The notes beneath the pieces were generated by a model. It worked only from the letters and a program-made list of their open reading frames with translations, was not told the origin of the DNA and made no database searches. From Phyto melanocephala (Eukaryota; Arthropoda; Insecta; Diptera; Rhinophoridae), in the NCBI GenBank assembly GCA_941918925.1, contig OW799237.1, positions 75,961,126 through 76,025,125 of the forward strand: a DNA stretch of 64,000 bases, read 5' to 3'. A program made the position numbers and the translations under genes. Below, one piece after another: positions 1-11,123 of the stretch; within the stretch, counting starts at the first letter, position 1, and each line of letters starts with the position of its first letter.

Positions 1-347
1 TTGTATGTGTTTTAAAACAAAAGAATCGACAGCATCATCCTCACTGTTATCATTAATTAGTTCTGGTTTTGGTAAGACCAAAATTTATCAATATTTAAAC
101 TATTATTTGTTTAAGAAAATTTTTTTATGAAATTTTAATTTTCTAAAATCATTACGTCAAATTCTTTACGAACAGAAAATGTTTTCAAAAATAATTCATA
201 CTCAGGCATAGTAAATTCATATAACAGAGAAAGAAAAGTGTTTTTCTGTTAATCAGTTTATTTAAATATAATTTAATTCAATAAAGCATATATGTTTGTG
301 AAATCCATGGCAAATATAAATAAATAAAGTACTTTTTTGGCTTAAAC
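1..347. other. AT-rich DNA, no feature seen
   Basis: No reading frame, inverted repeat or recognisable repeat stands out. It precedes the CAAGGCGAATT repeat. Confidence 0.5.
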
Positions 348-349
348 AA

Positions 350-558
350 ATTTCTATTAATTAAATGCTGAAAAAAAATCTAACTTCCCATTCCTGCACA
401 AATAAATATAATCAAGGCGAATTTAACAACATTAGACATTATACCTCCCGATCGGCTGTTAAGCAAGGTGATGTATTCATACAGGTATGTACATATATGC
501 AACGGCGAATTGATACAACAAAGCAAATTTTTAGGGAATGTTTTATGTCAAGGCCAAT
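350..558. repeat. CAAGGCGAATT repeat unit, left part
   Basis: This unit has the same order of motifs as 1425-1600: GAAAAAAAATCTAACTTCCC-type start, then TCAAGGCGAATT, then ACAACAAAGCAAATTT, then TCAAGGCCAAT. It is cut at 558 by the GC-rich insert and resumes at 1266. The TCAAGGYGAATT motif is also the end of the inverted-repeat element at 19570-20685, so these may be members of one non-autonomous DNA-element family. Confidence 0.5.
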
Positions 559-1265
559 CTCCCCCCGGGGGGCATAGATCCTTGGTCATCTTCCAGGTCT
601 TGGTGTTTGCCAGCTCGGGGTAAAGGGGTGTACCAACACCTCTTGCTTCATGGAGCCAAAATTTGGAAGAAAATGCCCTCTGGTCAGAGACATTCTCAAG
701 GCTGACCAGAGACCCATCTGGTACCACGGGAAACAGTAAGCCCCAGGACAATGTCCTGTCTGGTTATTGGTGAGGTCTCTTCGGAGAGCACGTGGTGGCT
801 GTGGTTACTCCAAGCGGAAAACGAATTCGGAAGTGAGCGCTTGATGGCTGACCTTTGGTCAGGCTTCGGTTAACACGGATGTTTTCGGGTGCTGTTGCCA
901 TCTCAACAGAACAGAGCGAATGGTGGATTCGGTCCACGTCTCGTCTCGAGGTGCTGTTGCCTCCTCAACAGAAGTAGCTATTCGGTGAGTCACTTCGGCT
1001 TCTATCGAGACCGCCCCTCAATTCTGCTGCTGATTGGCTTAAGCCGGTAGCGAAAAAACCCATTAAGAGATTAGATAGCCCGAGCTCCTAAGCAAGGTGC
1101 AATCATATAATGCTATGAACTGATTATGATTAAATTGCAACCTGTGGCATGCTGAGGAGTATTAATTGGAGTCACGGCTCCAACCCAGTGATTAAGACCA
1201 CCGTCGGATTATGACATTCAATGTCGGTACCGACGTAAACCTTTACCACGTCTATCAAGGCCAAT
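559..1265. mobile_element. GC-rich insert flanked by 11-bp target duplication
   Basis: The 696-bp block 559-1254 is visibly richer in G+C than anything around it. It is bounded by TCAAGGCCAAT at 548-558 and again at 1255-1265. Comparison with the related unit at 1567-1595 supplies an empty site: removing the insert plus one duplicate restores that unit's order of bases (TCAAGGC, then TTTA, CAGG, ATGG). Target duplication of this length fits a LINE or SINE insertion. Inside, CTGTTGCC..CTCAACAGAA occurs twice (about 891 and 951). No reading frame longer than about 67 codons is open, so it may be the untranslated part of a non-LTR element or a non-autonomous derivative; the family is not identified. 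Confidence 0.6.
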
Positions 1266-1424
1266 TCGTTTATCAGGTATGGACAAGTTGTTATGATATG
1301 TTAGATATAATAAAATTTGATTAGAAAAAGGATATTTATTCGTGAAATGGCACAAGAACAACAAATATACATAAATTTGTTACATGTATAATTAAATAAG
1401 TACACTTAAGTTAATAGTTTAATA

Positions 1425-1762
1425 CCGAAGCTGAAATCTCATTTACCATCCCTGCATTAATAAATAAAATCAAGGTGAATTAAACCAATTTTGACAAAAT
1501 GTTTCACCTGTTCACCTGTACGAATTCGCCTTGACAACAACAAAGCAATTTGTTTTGATAAGTTTTATATCAAGGCAAACTCTTTAACCAGGGATGGAAA
1601 AATTTATATTATTAAACCTTGTTCATTCAGAAAGGCATTATTAATCGTCGTAATTTCTAATGCTCAGTTTAATACCGAAATTAAAATCTTAATTTCCGTG
1701 TAGCTTGCAAAGCAAATTCAAGGTGAATTAACCAAATTTAGACATTTACTTTATCAACATTA
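1425..1762. repeat. CAAGGCGAATT repeat units, right part
   Basis: Two units are visible. The first (1425-1600) contains TCAAGGTGAATT at about 1470 and its inverse AATTCGCCTTGA at about 1525, making a ~65-bp inverted-repeat segment, followed by TCAAGGCAAACTC. The second (1675-1760) is partial and again carries TTCAAGGTGAATTAACCAA. The phrase TTTAATACCGAA precedes both. Confidence 0.45.
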
Positions 1763-2238
1763 AGCGATTAGCTAGCTTGACGACGCGTCGCGACGTTAGC
1801 AGTATAAGTTTGCCCTAGTATTTTTAAAACCCTGAATTTTCCTCCAATTAGCTATTTGTTGAAATAAATATTATTAAAAATTTACATAAAGATTTGTCAA
1901 TATTGTTGGTTTTCTATGAAATTGTTCCGAACCATTCAAATTCACTCGGACTTCAGAGAAGTGATGATATTTTTAAAATTTTTTACTTTCAAGAGTTTTT
2001 GGAGTCTCACAAAAATATACCATAACGTAGCCAGTATTACAAATTCCTAAAAAAAGGGATGGAAGGGCGTGGTAAAACAGGCTTTTTAAACACCTATAAC
2101 TTGTAATGAGATTTAGAAATTAAAGAAGTCGATTAGGGGTTGTTTCATAAGGGCGGGTATAGATGTTTAAACAAAATTAATAAAAAAAAAATTGTGTGTG
2201 AGTAACATTTCAACATTTATTTCAGTTCCAAAGATCTA
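1763..2238. other. AT-rich DNA, no feature seen
   Basis: No coding potential or clear repeat. Phrases such as GGGCGTGG near 2069 are like those in the fly INE-type repeats but are too short to assign. Confidence 0.4.
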
Positions 2239-2240
2239 TA

Positions 2241-3873
2241 CAGTGGCCGACAAAAGTCAACGTACGACCACAATTTTTGACATTTTAGAAGTCTAAAAAC
2301 GTTAAATAAAAAACTAATGATGTAGTTTTGTTCCAAATTCAATTTAATTAATATATGCAAAAAAAATATATTTTCCAACATTAACTTTAAAAATTATCCA
2401 AGAAAAACAATTAAAATACTTTGACAAAAGTCTACATACGACAAACAAGCAATTGTTACTGTTGTTGAATACTAACGGAAAAGTGCCGTTATTTATTTTT
2501 TACTTCTGTTATTGCGTTAAAGGATTGATATATATTCTTTTTAGTAGTGAATTAGAGTGATTTAGTTAATATTAAAACGGAATAATGGCTTGTCGCAAAG
2601 AAATGTCAATTGAAGTAAGAAATTTGGTTGTAAAGTACAGAAATGAAAAAAAGAATCATTTGGTAGAATATCAAAGCTATTAAATTTAACTAAATCTACT
2701 GTTCAAACAATATTTAGCAATTATAAAAGCACTGGTACTATTGAAAGTAAGCTGCGTAGTGGTCGCCCAAAGAAACTCAATCGAAGAGACGTTAGCTTTA
2801 TTTTAAAAGAAGTGGACAAACAGCCTAAGGTGAATGCTTCGAAATTGGCCGAAGAGCTAGCCAGAAGATCAGAAATAATTGTACATCCACGAACCATACA
2901 AAGCACCTTAAATAATAATGGTTACCACAGCAGAACTCCTAGAAAAAAACCCCTAATAAGTGAAAAAAATCGTAAACTTCGTTTGGAGTTTGCTAAAAAG
3001 CATATTGAAGAGGGATTTGATTTCTGGAAACAAGTTTTATTCACTGACGAATCCAAATATAACATATTTGGAAGTAATGGGAGGGATAAAGTTTGGCGAA
3101 AAATAAATACAGCGTTGGATCCTATAAACTTAGTTAGTACAGTTAAACACGGCGGAGGTAATGTAATGGTTTGGGGTGCTGTGGCTGCTTCTGGAGTAGG
3201 AAACCTTGTTTTTATTGAGGGTAATATGGATCGGTATCAATACAAATCTATTCTAGAACAAAATTTAAAGCAATCGGTTGATAATTTAAGTCTTGGTGAA
3301 AGTTGGATATTCCAACAAGACAACGATCCAAAGCATACGGCATTAATTGTCAAAGATTGGTTGCTGTACCATGCTCCATGACAGTTGTACACACCACCAC
3401 AAAGTCCGGACTTGAACGATATTGAGCACGTGTGGGAGATACTACAACGAAAAATCCGAAATCATAATATTACTAGTGCCCCAATGCTGAGACTGAAGCT
3501 TAAAGAAGAATGGCAAAATATTTCATTTACAGAGTTAGAAAATTTAGTTAACTCGATGCCCAGAAGGTTACAGGCAGTCATAGATGCCCATTGTGGCCCA
3601 ACTAAATATTAATTTTTAAAATAAGTGGTAGTTTTTAATACTTTAAATAAGTTTTTATGTTATCTTGAATATCGTATGTAGACTTTTGTCAACGTATTTT
3701 AATTGTTTTTCTTTGATAATTTTTTATGTTAATGTTGGAAAATATATTTTGTTTTGCTTACATTAATAAAATTGAATTTGAAACAAAACTGCATCATTAG
3801 TTTTTTATTTAACGTTTTTAGACTTCTAAAATGTCAAAAATTGTGGTCGTATGTAGACTTTTGTCGGTCACTG
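2241..3873 (+). mobile_element. Tc1-like transposon with long IR/DR ends
   Basis: The element is 1633 bp and lies between TA dinucleotides at 2239-2240 and 3874-3875, the Tc1/mariner target. Its terminal inverted repeats are about 205 bp long and nearly identical, starting CAGTGGCCGACAAAAG on the left and CAGTGACCGACAAAAG on the right. Each repeat carries two direct copies of a GACAAAAGTCTACATACGAC-type motif, one at the tip and one near its inner edge (2423-2442 and 3672-3690). This is the IR/DR layout known from Tc1 relatives, where the direct repeats bind transposase. The high arm similarity suggests a fairly recent insertion. Confidence 0.9.
2585..3612 (+). pseudogene. Tc1-type transposase (DD34E), two lesions
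   Basis: This encodes the transposase of the surrounding element, an enzyme that cuts and joins the TA-flanked ends. With lesions ignored it is about 342 residues, the normal Tc1 size. The start is the ATG giving MACRKEMSIEVRNLV. An N-terminal paired-like helix-turn-helix follows (KLLNLTKSTVQTIF), then a GRPKK basic stretch. Catalytic motifs are FTDESKYN, QQDNDPKHT and SPDLNDIEHVW; by my count 34 residues separate the second D from the E, so DD34E. One base is missing in the A7 run near 2650, shifting frame, and an in-frame TGA lies at 3379-3381 (probably from CGA, in YHAP-stop-QLYTPPQ). The gene is therefore inactive, though its ends look intact and could still be mobilised in trans. Confidence 0.9.
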
Positions 3874-3910
3874 TATATCAATTATGTATGTGATATAATA
3901 TCGTTCAACT

Positions 3911-4338
3911 AAGGGTCATTATTACAACTTGCCGACAAAGTTAATATTAATAAAAACTAACGTTTGTTAACGTGAACAATAAACTAACCATTAAGTATTT
4001 CTCGTTATTACAACCTCCCTGTAAAATAAATTGTATTCTTTTTTCAAATATGGCAGCACCAAAGCAAATACCGACTATTTTTAACAAATTAATAAGTTCT
4101 TTAAAAACAAAGTGGCAACGACAAACAACTAGTAAACAATTCCTTTATACCGTAGAAAATATGGTAACTTTTATTTAATAAACCTCACGTTAAAAGTTAA
4201 AGGTAGAGTGATCTTCCCTTTAACATATCGGAAACTTTTAGGATAAAGTGAAGTTGTAATAACGAAAAACTAGTCATCTGTCCGTTAACATCCTAACTTG
4301 AGTTATCGTAAAGTTATGGAACTTAGTGTCATTGGTCC
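3911..4338. repeat. fold-back element with long diverged inverted arms
   Basis: The left arm (about 3911-4020) and right arm (about 4236-4338) are inverted copies sharing CGTTATTACAAC and GTTAAC blocks, with outer ends GGGTCATTATTACAACTT and GGACCAATGACACTAAGTT. The middle holds an AAATATGGCA motif. A single related arm is at 48568-48700. No coding sequence is present. It looks like a non-autonomous fold-back or MITE-like element. Confidence 0.45.
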
Positions 4339-5249
4339 AAAATAAATATGCAATTAATTTGGCTCCTATATCGGACTCAGCTTGAACGATGACCTACATT
4401 AAATTGACTTTGAGGTAATCGAACACTAACTTAAATCATAAAGTTTAACTTTCTGCTAGTGCTACTCAATCGTATAACTGGCAATGGGGATTTGGCATTA
4501 GTGGCTGAATAATAAAAAACCGATTTAAGAGACACCGGTTAAAACAAGGTCGCATCAAACTGTCAACATCTAGATGACTAGCCGCTCTCAATAAGAAACC
4601 ATTTAAACTTTAGATAAATCATAATTGTAATATTGATTTTCATTAATAAGATAAATTTGTAAACAACAAGAAATTTTAAATAAATTTTATATTTAAAGAA
4701 AATATTTTGTTTTTATAAATTTAAATAATTTTTTTCAAATGAGGCTTTTAAGTAACAATTTATAGGCATAAATTTTCAATCTGTATAGATATTTTATAAA
4801 TTCTCAATTTAGTAAAAACTAAAAAAATGAAGAGTATTTACAGTAATTTTTAAATTATGAAGAAGACCATAATTATAAAAACTACAGAAACTTTCTCCAT
4901 TTATAAAAAATGTTCGAAAAATCTTTATTTATTTTTGTTTTATTTAAATAAAAAATATATAAAAAAAATTCTTAACAGTTAAATGCATTTCTTTGATCTT
5001 TTTTAATAATACATTCATAGATTATCAAATTTAGAGAAGAGTAAGAAAAAGCTATTAACAAAAATTGTCCAAAAACACCAACACACATACACGCATACAT
5101 GCGCTGGGTACTATTATAAAATTTTGTGGTCTTTGACGTTACTGTTTTGTAGTTTTCAGCTCACGATTATAACAAAGACTTTTTTGAATATTTCTTATTT
5201 ATTGATGATGAATGTGGTAAATTATTGTTACAATGTTTAAGAGTGCGAC
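4339..5249. other. AT-rich DNA, no feature seen
   Basis: No convincing reading frame. The left end of the decayed mariner that follows may lie in its last part but could not be placed. Confidence 0.4.
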
Positions 5250-6000
5250 CGAAACCATGCCTGTTATTACGAAAGTGAAACTCTGTCCAAAGACATCGAT
5301 TAGCCAGTGACCTCAAGAATTCGGAATTTCCGGCACTAACATGACGAACTGAGCACAAGCATCTAGAATTTATTGCTTACAAGTTTTAATTGGCTCAACA
5401 ATTAAAGGCAAACGATAATACACTTCATTACGGTTACTCAATTTGAGCCCTACAGCAGTTTCAATAGAAGAACAAATTTGGCCGATCAATTCTATTTAAC
5501 AAAGAGGCATTTGTATATACTTGTGTTTTTTTAATTAAACAGAACTGCCGGATCCGTACATCAAAAACCCCGTATAATATTGTTTAAAAGAAAATTTTTT
5601 CACAGAAACTGAATTTTGCAGGGGTGGCATCATTGGCCCATTTTTCTTAAATGCTGCTGAAAACACAACAATGAGCACTATAAAGCCATGATTACTGAAT
5701 TTTTATGGGCTGAAATTGAATAAATGATATGAGATAATCTTTGGTTTCAGCAGGATAGCGCACCAAGGCACACAACTCATCAAACAAGCGATCTTATTAG
5801 CCGCCTTAGCAATGTCAATTAGCCGTGTCAGAGTTGTGAATTGGCTAATTTAGATTTTTTCTTTTGGGGTGACAGTAAAAACCGATGCTATGCGAATAAT
5901 CTGAAAAGCTTTTAAGGCTGATATCGTCCAAGATATTTGTGGGATAGAACGAGAAAAAAATACTTGGAAATTTTAACTAACAGGATAAGCTACTATAAAG
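5250..6000 (+). pseudogene. decayed mariner-like transposase
   Basis: Scattered across frames are pieces of a DD41D-type mariner transposase: PKTSISQ-stop-PQEFGISGT (about 5280), which corresponds to the PKTSISRRSQELGIS helix-turn-helix region of the family; GGIIGPFFLN (about 5625); WFQQDSAPRHTTH (about 5750), carrying the second catalytic aspartate; and DFFFWGDSKNRCYANN (about 5855). Many stops and frameshifts make it the oldest or among the oldest mariners in the window. The first catalytic domain between HTH and GGIIGPFF is not recognisable. Ends were not found. Confidence 0.6.
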
Positions 6001-6099
6001 CCAGCCACATAAATTAAATTATGTTCCATTAGAAATTGACATTTTTTGTCTTATAACATACAGAGAAAATTACACATGCAGTTTTCTTTCTTCAAAATA

Positions 6100-6579
6100 A
6101 AGGGTATCCCAGTAAGAATGCAATTTTTTAATTTTGTGTAATTTTTTTGTGCAAGTGGCAACTCTGAAATCTGGCAGCTGTCACATATGTTTATTTCGAT
6201 TATTTGAAATTTAAGGGCTGTACGAAAAAACAACGCGTAATAATTGTTCATAACAAACTCCACCACATGAAGAATTTTCGAGAGACCAAGGTTATGCGAT
6301 TTAAAACCGTGTGACTTTTTTCTTTGGCGTTTTTTTTTGGAAATCTCGGGTTTATGCAAATAAACCAGGAAAAATTCCTGAGCTCCAGCGCGTCATCAAT
6401 GAGTTACAGGCAACAACGTCATGAAAAATTCAAAGACCTAAAGGCCATTTGACGGATATTGTATTTTATACTTAATCGAAATATGTCTTCTTTACAATCC
6501 AATAAAAAAAGTTCACTAATATTTTAAAATTTGTATTTTTATTTTAAAATTAAAAGTGAATTCTTACCGACACACCCTT
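6100..6579 (+). mobile_element. internally deleted mariner, 480 bp
   Basis: The ends are inverted repeats of about 35 bp, AAGGGTATCCCAGTAAGAAT on the left and AAGGGTGTGTCGGTAAGAAT on the right, flanked by TA at 6098-6099 and 6580-6581. Inside only the C-terminal part of a mariner-type transposase is left: CDLKPCDFFLW near 6290 and KGHLTDIVFYT near 6440, in broken frames. The N-terminal DNA-binding part and first catalytic residues are deleted. Confidence 0.75.
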
Positions 6580-6581
6580 TA

Positions 6582-7141
6582 GTTTCGTCTGCGGTTCACA
6601 GAAAAATTGTAACCGAATGTTAAAAACCAGCCGAACCCATGTTTTAGGGCTTTATCCAAAATTGAATATTTGGTTGAACTCCACAACTTTCTTTTATATT
6701 GACAATAAAAAAAACCTACTCTTATCTAAGTATTTTATTGTTTGTATTTTAATTATAAATACATTAATTTGTGTAAAAGCTTTTCTCAATGTCAAGTTTT
6801 TTTTTATTTTCTTCTTACAGAAATTGTCGGTTTTGTAAGATAAAATGTACGGTGTTAATGAATATTTAAACAAGGCATTAACAATGTAACAAAGCTTAAG
6901 TTTAACATCACCTTTATCTATTAACTTTTAAACGTTAGAAATGTTTGATATAAAAAAAAACATGAAATTGGTGGAGTTTCGATGATGAAAAATGTATAAA
7001 AATATTTTAAAAAAAAGTATTTTTTCCGGTTAAAATGAGATTTTAATGGTACATTTGTTAATTTGTAAAATTGTTATACTTAACATATAAAATGACCTTG
7101 TATGTATTGTAGAAATATACATACTTACATATGTAATATAA
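6582..7141. other. AT-rich DNA, no feature seen
   Basis: No coding or repeat signal that I can support beyond poly-A and poly-T runs. Confidence 0.4.
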
Positions 7142-7536
7142 ACAATGGGCCAATTCAAAGTGGTTGCATATCAGTCATATTTGTACTATTTCATATTATT
7201 TTATGCATGCATAAAATTTTTGTGAGTAATTTCCATACAAAAAAAATAATATGACTTTACACATTTGTTTCCTATGTATAAGAAATTGTTTATGTTATAC
7301 TTTTAACCATACTATCTCTCAGAGAGAATTTCTTCGCTTCTCAACTCTCAGAGAGAATATTTTCTATTTTCTTCTTTCCTGTATACATACAATTTTTAAC
7401 AGCGTCATCTCTTTCTCTTCTTTCTTGTATTAAATACATAATTTGTTAACAAGAGGTGTTCAAAGTCACTAGTCATATTAATACGAATTATATGACATAG
7501 TACAATATGAGAGTCTACTTTGAATTGGCCCAATGT
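7142..7536. mobile_element. MITE with GGGCCAATTCAAAG ends
   Basis: Inverted ends ACAATGGGCCAATTCAAAGT and ACATTGGGCCAATTCAAAGT continue inward with further similarity (TTGTACTATNTCATAT) for about 45 bp. The 395-bp interior has no coding sequence but holds two copies of the short palindrome TCTCTCAGAGAGAAT (near 7315 and 7345). Flanking duplication is unclear, so the superfamily is unknown. Confidence 0.6.
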
Positions 7537-7856
7537 CTATATATGTATGCATATTTTTAAAACATAGTTATGTACGTAAAGAAAAAAAAACACAATTTCT
7601 TAGCAAGTAAAAATGTAATATAAAATCGAATGCTTATGCAGTATTTTTATAGAAAAGATAAAAACAAAAAACTTCACCATACAATTAAAAAATTGTTAAT
7701 TGCATTCGAAACATTGGTTGTTCGTTGATCGCTCGCTTGCTCGCTCGGTTGGTTGCTTGTTGTTGATCACAAATGGTATTGTTGTTTTTCTCAATGGCTA
7801 GCCATTTCAAAGATTTACGAGGAATGTACTAAAATTAACCGATCTAACGTAATAAA
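7537..7856. other. AT-rich DNA with GCTCG-type short repeats
   Basis: Near 7727 there is a run of GATCGCTCGCTTGCTCGCTC, a short imperfect tandem. Nothing else is recognised. Confidence 0.35.
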
Positions 7857-8805
7857 AACAAGTGTGAGTGCTATACTCGGCCGTGCCGAATCTGATAATA
7901 CCCTTCACCATCATGTACATCTACAGGTGTCATCCCACATCGTAGCTTAACCTATATTTCATGTTATACGCCATTTTTTCCATTTCCGACGCCATTCTCG
8001 ATTTTGAATTATTACGTTGTTAACTATATTCCACTAGTCAAGCGCTTTAATTTGATACCCATATTGATGGGGTTAAAAATTTTATCCGCCATTTTGTTTT
8101 AGACGCCATCTTTGATTTTAAATTTTTGAATAATTAACTGTATTTTACTGATCAAGATCTTTAATTTGATACCAATATTGAGGGGGTTCAAGAAGTTACA
8201 TTTTAAAATGCCAGATTTGATCCATATATTAATTTATTGTCCACCATTTTGTAGTGGCGGACAACATGAATTTTAATTTTTTATAGTGCTTATATTGCGC
8301 TAGTCAAGTCCTTTCAGATGATACGAGTATTGACTCTCTCGGTTGTCTAGAAGCTGAAAAAAATTGATTTTCGTTTGTAAATTTTTGGAAAATATATTGA
8401 AATTAATTTTTTGGCTATAACTTTACCGCTTAGAGTCCGCTTTATCAAAAATTTTCACGAATATCTCTAGAGGCTATTATATATAAAAATAGTGACAAAG
8501 GTACCTATAAATTATTCTATGGCTGAAAAATTTTTGATTTTGGTGGTAAAAATATGGGAAAAACGAGGTGGTAGTTATTTTTTGTTCATATCTCAGAAAG
8601 TTATGGGGCGATTGTGCTGAATTTCAATAGCGATTCGTTCCCGGATATTTCTAAAATATTGATACCATACACAAATCTGAGGAACATATGGTTGCTTGTA
8701 AAAGTTGATTTTAACCAATCTTAATCGACTCCTCTATTCATAAGCTTTCAGAAAATATATACTTTATGGGGAAAAAATGAAAATTGTAGAAATTAAAAAA
8801 GATTT
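7857..8805 (+). mobile_element. INE-like repeat, long-spacer type, copy 1
   Basis: The left cap AACAAGTGTGAGTGCTATAC, then CGGCCGTGCCGAATCT and ATACCCTTCACC, starts all full copies of this family. The interior has the alternating block 'CGCCATTTTGTTTTAGACGCC' type motif, 'TTTGATACC' and 'ACTAGTCAAG'. The right part has CTCATATCTCAGAAAGTTATG, GATTGTGCTGAATTTCAATA and TATACTTTATGGG. The right cap (GGTGAAGGGTATA) is lost. The layout and phrases resemble the Drosophila INE-1/DINE-1 repeats as I remember them, which are linked to Helitron-like transposons; that link is inference. Confidence 0.6.
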
Positions 8806-9030
8806 TAGATTTTGAATTTTCACATAATTAATTGTATTCTACTTACTAATAAAAAACCTTTAATTTGACAGTAATGTTAGTAGTTAAAAAAACAAAATCC
8901 GCCATTTTGTTTTAGATGTCATCTTATCTTTTAAAACTTTTCATAGTATACTGATTCTACTGGTCACGTCCTTTAATTTGTGGGGTTGAAGTTGTACATT
9001 TTTAAATAATATATTTGACCAATATATCAA
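8806..9030 (+). repeat. second partial copy of the INE-like interior
   Basis: Directly after the first copy, the interior block recurs (ATTTTGAATTTTCACATAATTAA.. type text, CCGCCATTTTGTTTTAGATG, then GGTCACGTCCTTTAATTTG). It is either a tandem rearrangement or a second insertion into the first. Confidence 0.5.
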
Positions 9031-10150
9031 TAAGATTATGTTGAGAAACAAGGAATGTTTTTCTCAAATTTTTTGTGTTTCCTTTCTTAGGTCGTCTAAT
9101 TTTGCCACCGCCCTCGTATGTGATTTTGTTGCATGGCCAAGTTGAGGTGCCAAAAGCTGTGTTAGCTTAAATCAATCAAAGCCCTTAAATGGGTCATCAC
9201 GTATCATTATACTTTTTTATAAGTTGGCTCCGGTTACAACTAAATCTATTAGGTCATGCTTGCCAGTCTTCCAGTGTGTCTGACTGTCAGTATCACTACT
9301 TAGTTCACACAATAACTAAACAAAAAGGGAAAACGTTATTAGTTCCTCTGTCGAATTTGTATTCTTCCATATTTTCTTTTAATATTTCCCCTACTGGCTA
9401 ACTTTGTTTTCTAATTTTTATTGTACATAAACAAATTGTCTTTGTTCCACAACAATTCAATTAGATTCAATTGAATTAAGATCTACTGATACGTACATAG
9501 GCACAAGCACTTCTAACGTTTCCTTTAATAATTTTATATTGTGCATGTTTGTACTTAATACTTTATTTAGAGAAAACACCATGAAGTGTTGTTTTATGAA
9601 GAAAAAAAAAACACACAAATTGAATTTATTGTATGAATATGACTGACAGCTAGAAGACTTCCTCAATGTTCTTTAATTTAGTGGCTTAAGACAGTGTAGT
9701 ATCCAATACACGTCTATATAAATAAAAGTATTAAATTGTTGCTGTTGTTGGTGATTTGTTGTTAAATTACTGGCTTTATTTAGATACTTTGTCGTTTTAT
9801 GTAATTTAACTTTTTAAAGTGATGTCATTGTAAAATTGAACTTTTGTATTAATTTATATTTTTTTGTTAAATTTCTTCAAATTTTGGTTTATTGAGATTA
9901 CGTTTGTAAATGAATTTATCGTGACAATTAAAATTTTAATTGATAATGACGTTTGGTTAGTTTTGAAGGTTATAACAACATTTAACAGAAATCTGTTGCA
10001 GTTGGAGGGCTTTGGGCCTACATCCATACAATATTTAATTGACTCAAACGTCACGTTTTTTTGCTAAGTATACTTCAAAACAATTAAAAGACATCGACAA
10101 TTTTTTCCAAAAAATTATCTTGATCAATTAAAGGAGTATTTTAAATGAAA
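9031..10150. other. AT-rich DNA, no feature seen
   Basis: Short open frames on both strands near 9855-10067 mirror each other and have no recognisable domain, so they are taken as chance. No repeat ends were found. Confidence 0.4.
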
Positions 10151-10621
10151 TCTATAAAAGTGAAACTCTGTGTGTGTGTATGTTTTAGCCGTAGACTCAA
10201 ACTTTGGCAAGTTGCTGTACACATTCCAAGGAGTGTTTATGAGTAGTAAAGAGTGGGCGGGGCTAGGCCCATATAAAATAAGTTACGGCTTTAAGGTACT
10301 TGTACTTGATCGATTTCTCTAAAACTTTGCACACATATTGAGCTCTCATGATTCTACAATTTCATGATTATAAAAGTGGGCAGTGCCACGCCCATAAAAA
10401 ATAAGTTATCATTTTCAGATACTTGAACTTCACCGATTTTTCTGAAACTTTGCACACATATTCAGCTGTCATGACTATACAGTTTTGTGATTAGAAAAGT
10501 GGGCAGGGCCACGCCCATAAAAAAAATTATAATTTTGAGCTTCTTGCACTTGATTTTCAATTTAAATACAGAATGCATTTTTATTCATTAAGGGGCATAT
10601 CAACGCGCCGGGCTTGGCTAG
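10151..10621 (+). mobile_element. non-autonomous Helitron, 471 bp
   Basis: It starts TCTATAAAAGTGAAACTC directly after an A (10150) and ends CGCCGGGCTTGGCTAG directly before a T (10622), matching the A|TC...CTAG|T rule for Helitrons. A short stem precedes the end (GC-rich ATCAACGCGCCGG region). The interior repeats a ~110-bp unit two to three times, each with TTTGCACACATATT, GTCATGA and GTGGGC.GGCCACGCCCAT. It carries no protein. The same ends flank the elements at 41228-41872 and 53610-54695, the latter with helicase coding. Confidence 0.85.
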
Positions 10622-11083
10622 TTTTATTTAAGGTTCAAAAGTTCCCATATACAGCCGAATACAAAATCACATGAGTTTCAAAAAGTTGTGTAAATTTCGT
10701 GCTTTCAGATTATTAATTAAAAATTTCTTTGGCTCTGTAATGCAAACAAATGGACACAAGACGGCACAACAATGTCTCTCCCAATGTCACAATGGAAATT
10801 TTGTATAAACGATTCAAGGGTATGATAATGAGAACTGGCTGCTAAGAGAATGAAATCACAGGACTCTTAAACAAAAGACGCAATCGTCCTTTTTCCCAAA
10901 ATCAACCCAGGCCGCCGCTCGAATTCAGGCGAATCTATGCGTCATTAATTACTTACTATGATGGAAAAGATATATTTGGAACTGCTGTCTTCTTATTATA
11001 TTTGTGTGGAAAATTACAACATTTTCGAATTTTCCAAGCACTATAAATGTATAATAAAGATTGACATTGCAAAATATAGACTA
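10622..11083. other. no recognised feature
   Basis: The stretch is a little less AT-rich around 10880-10960 (CCCAGGCCGCCGCTCG). No domain could be read in any frame. Confidence 0.35.
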
Positions 11084-11123
11084 GCAAGTAACAGCGCTAT
11101 ATTCGACTATGTTGAACCTTATA

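Noticed and set aside
9854..10067. Mirror-image frames on both strands
   Set aside because: Antisense open frames arise together in AT-rich DNA; nothing is conserved.
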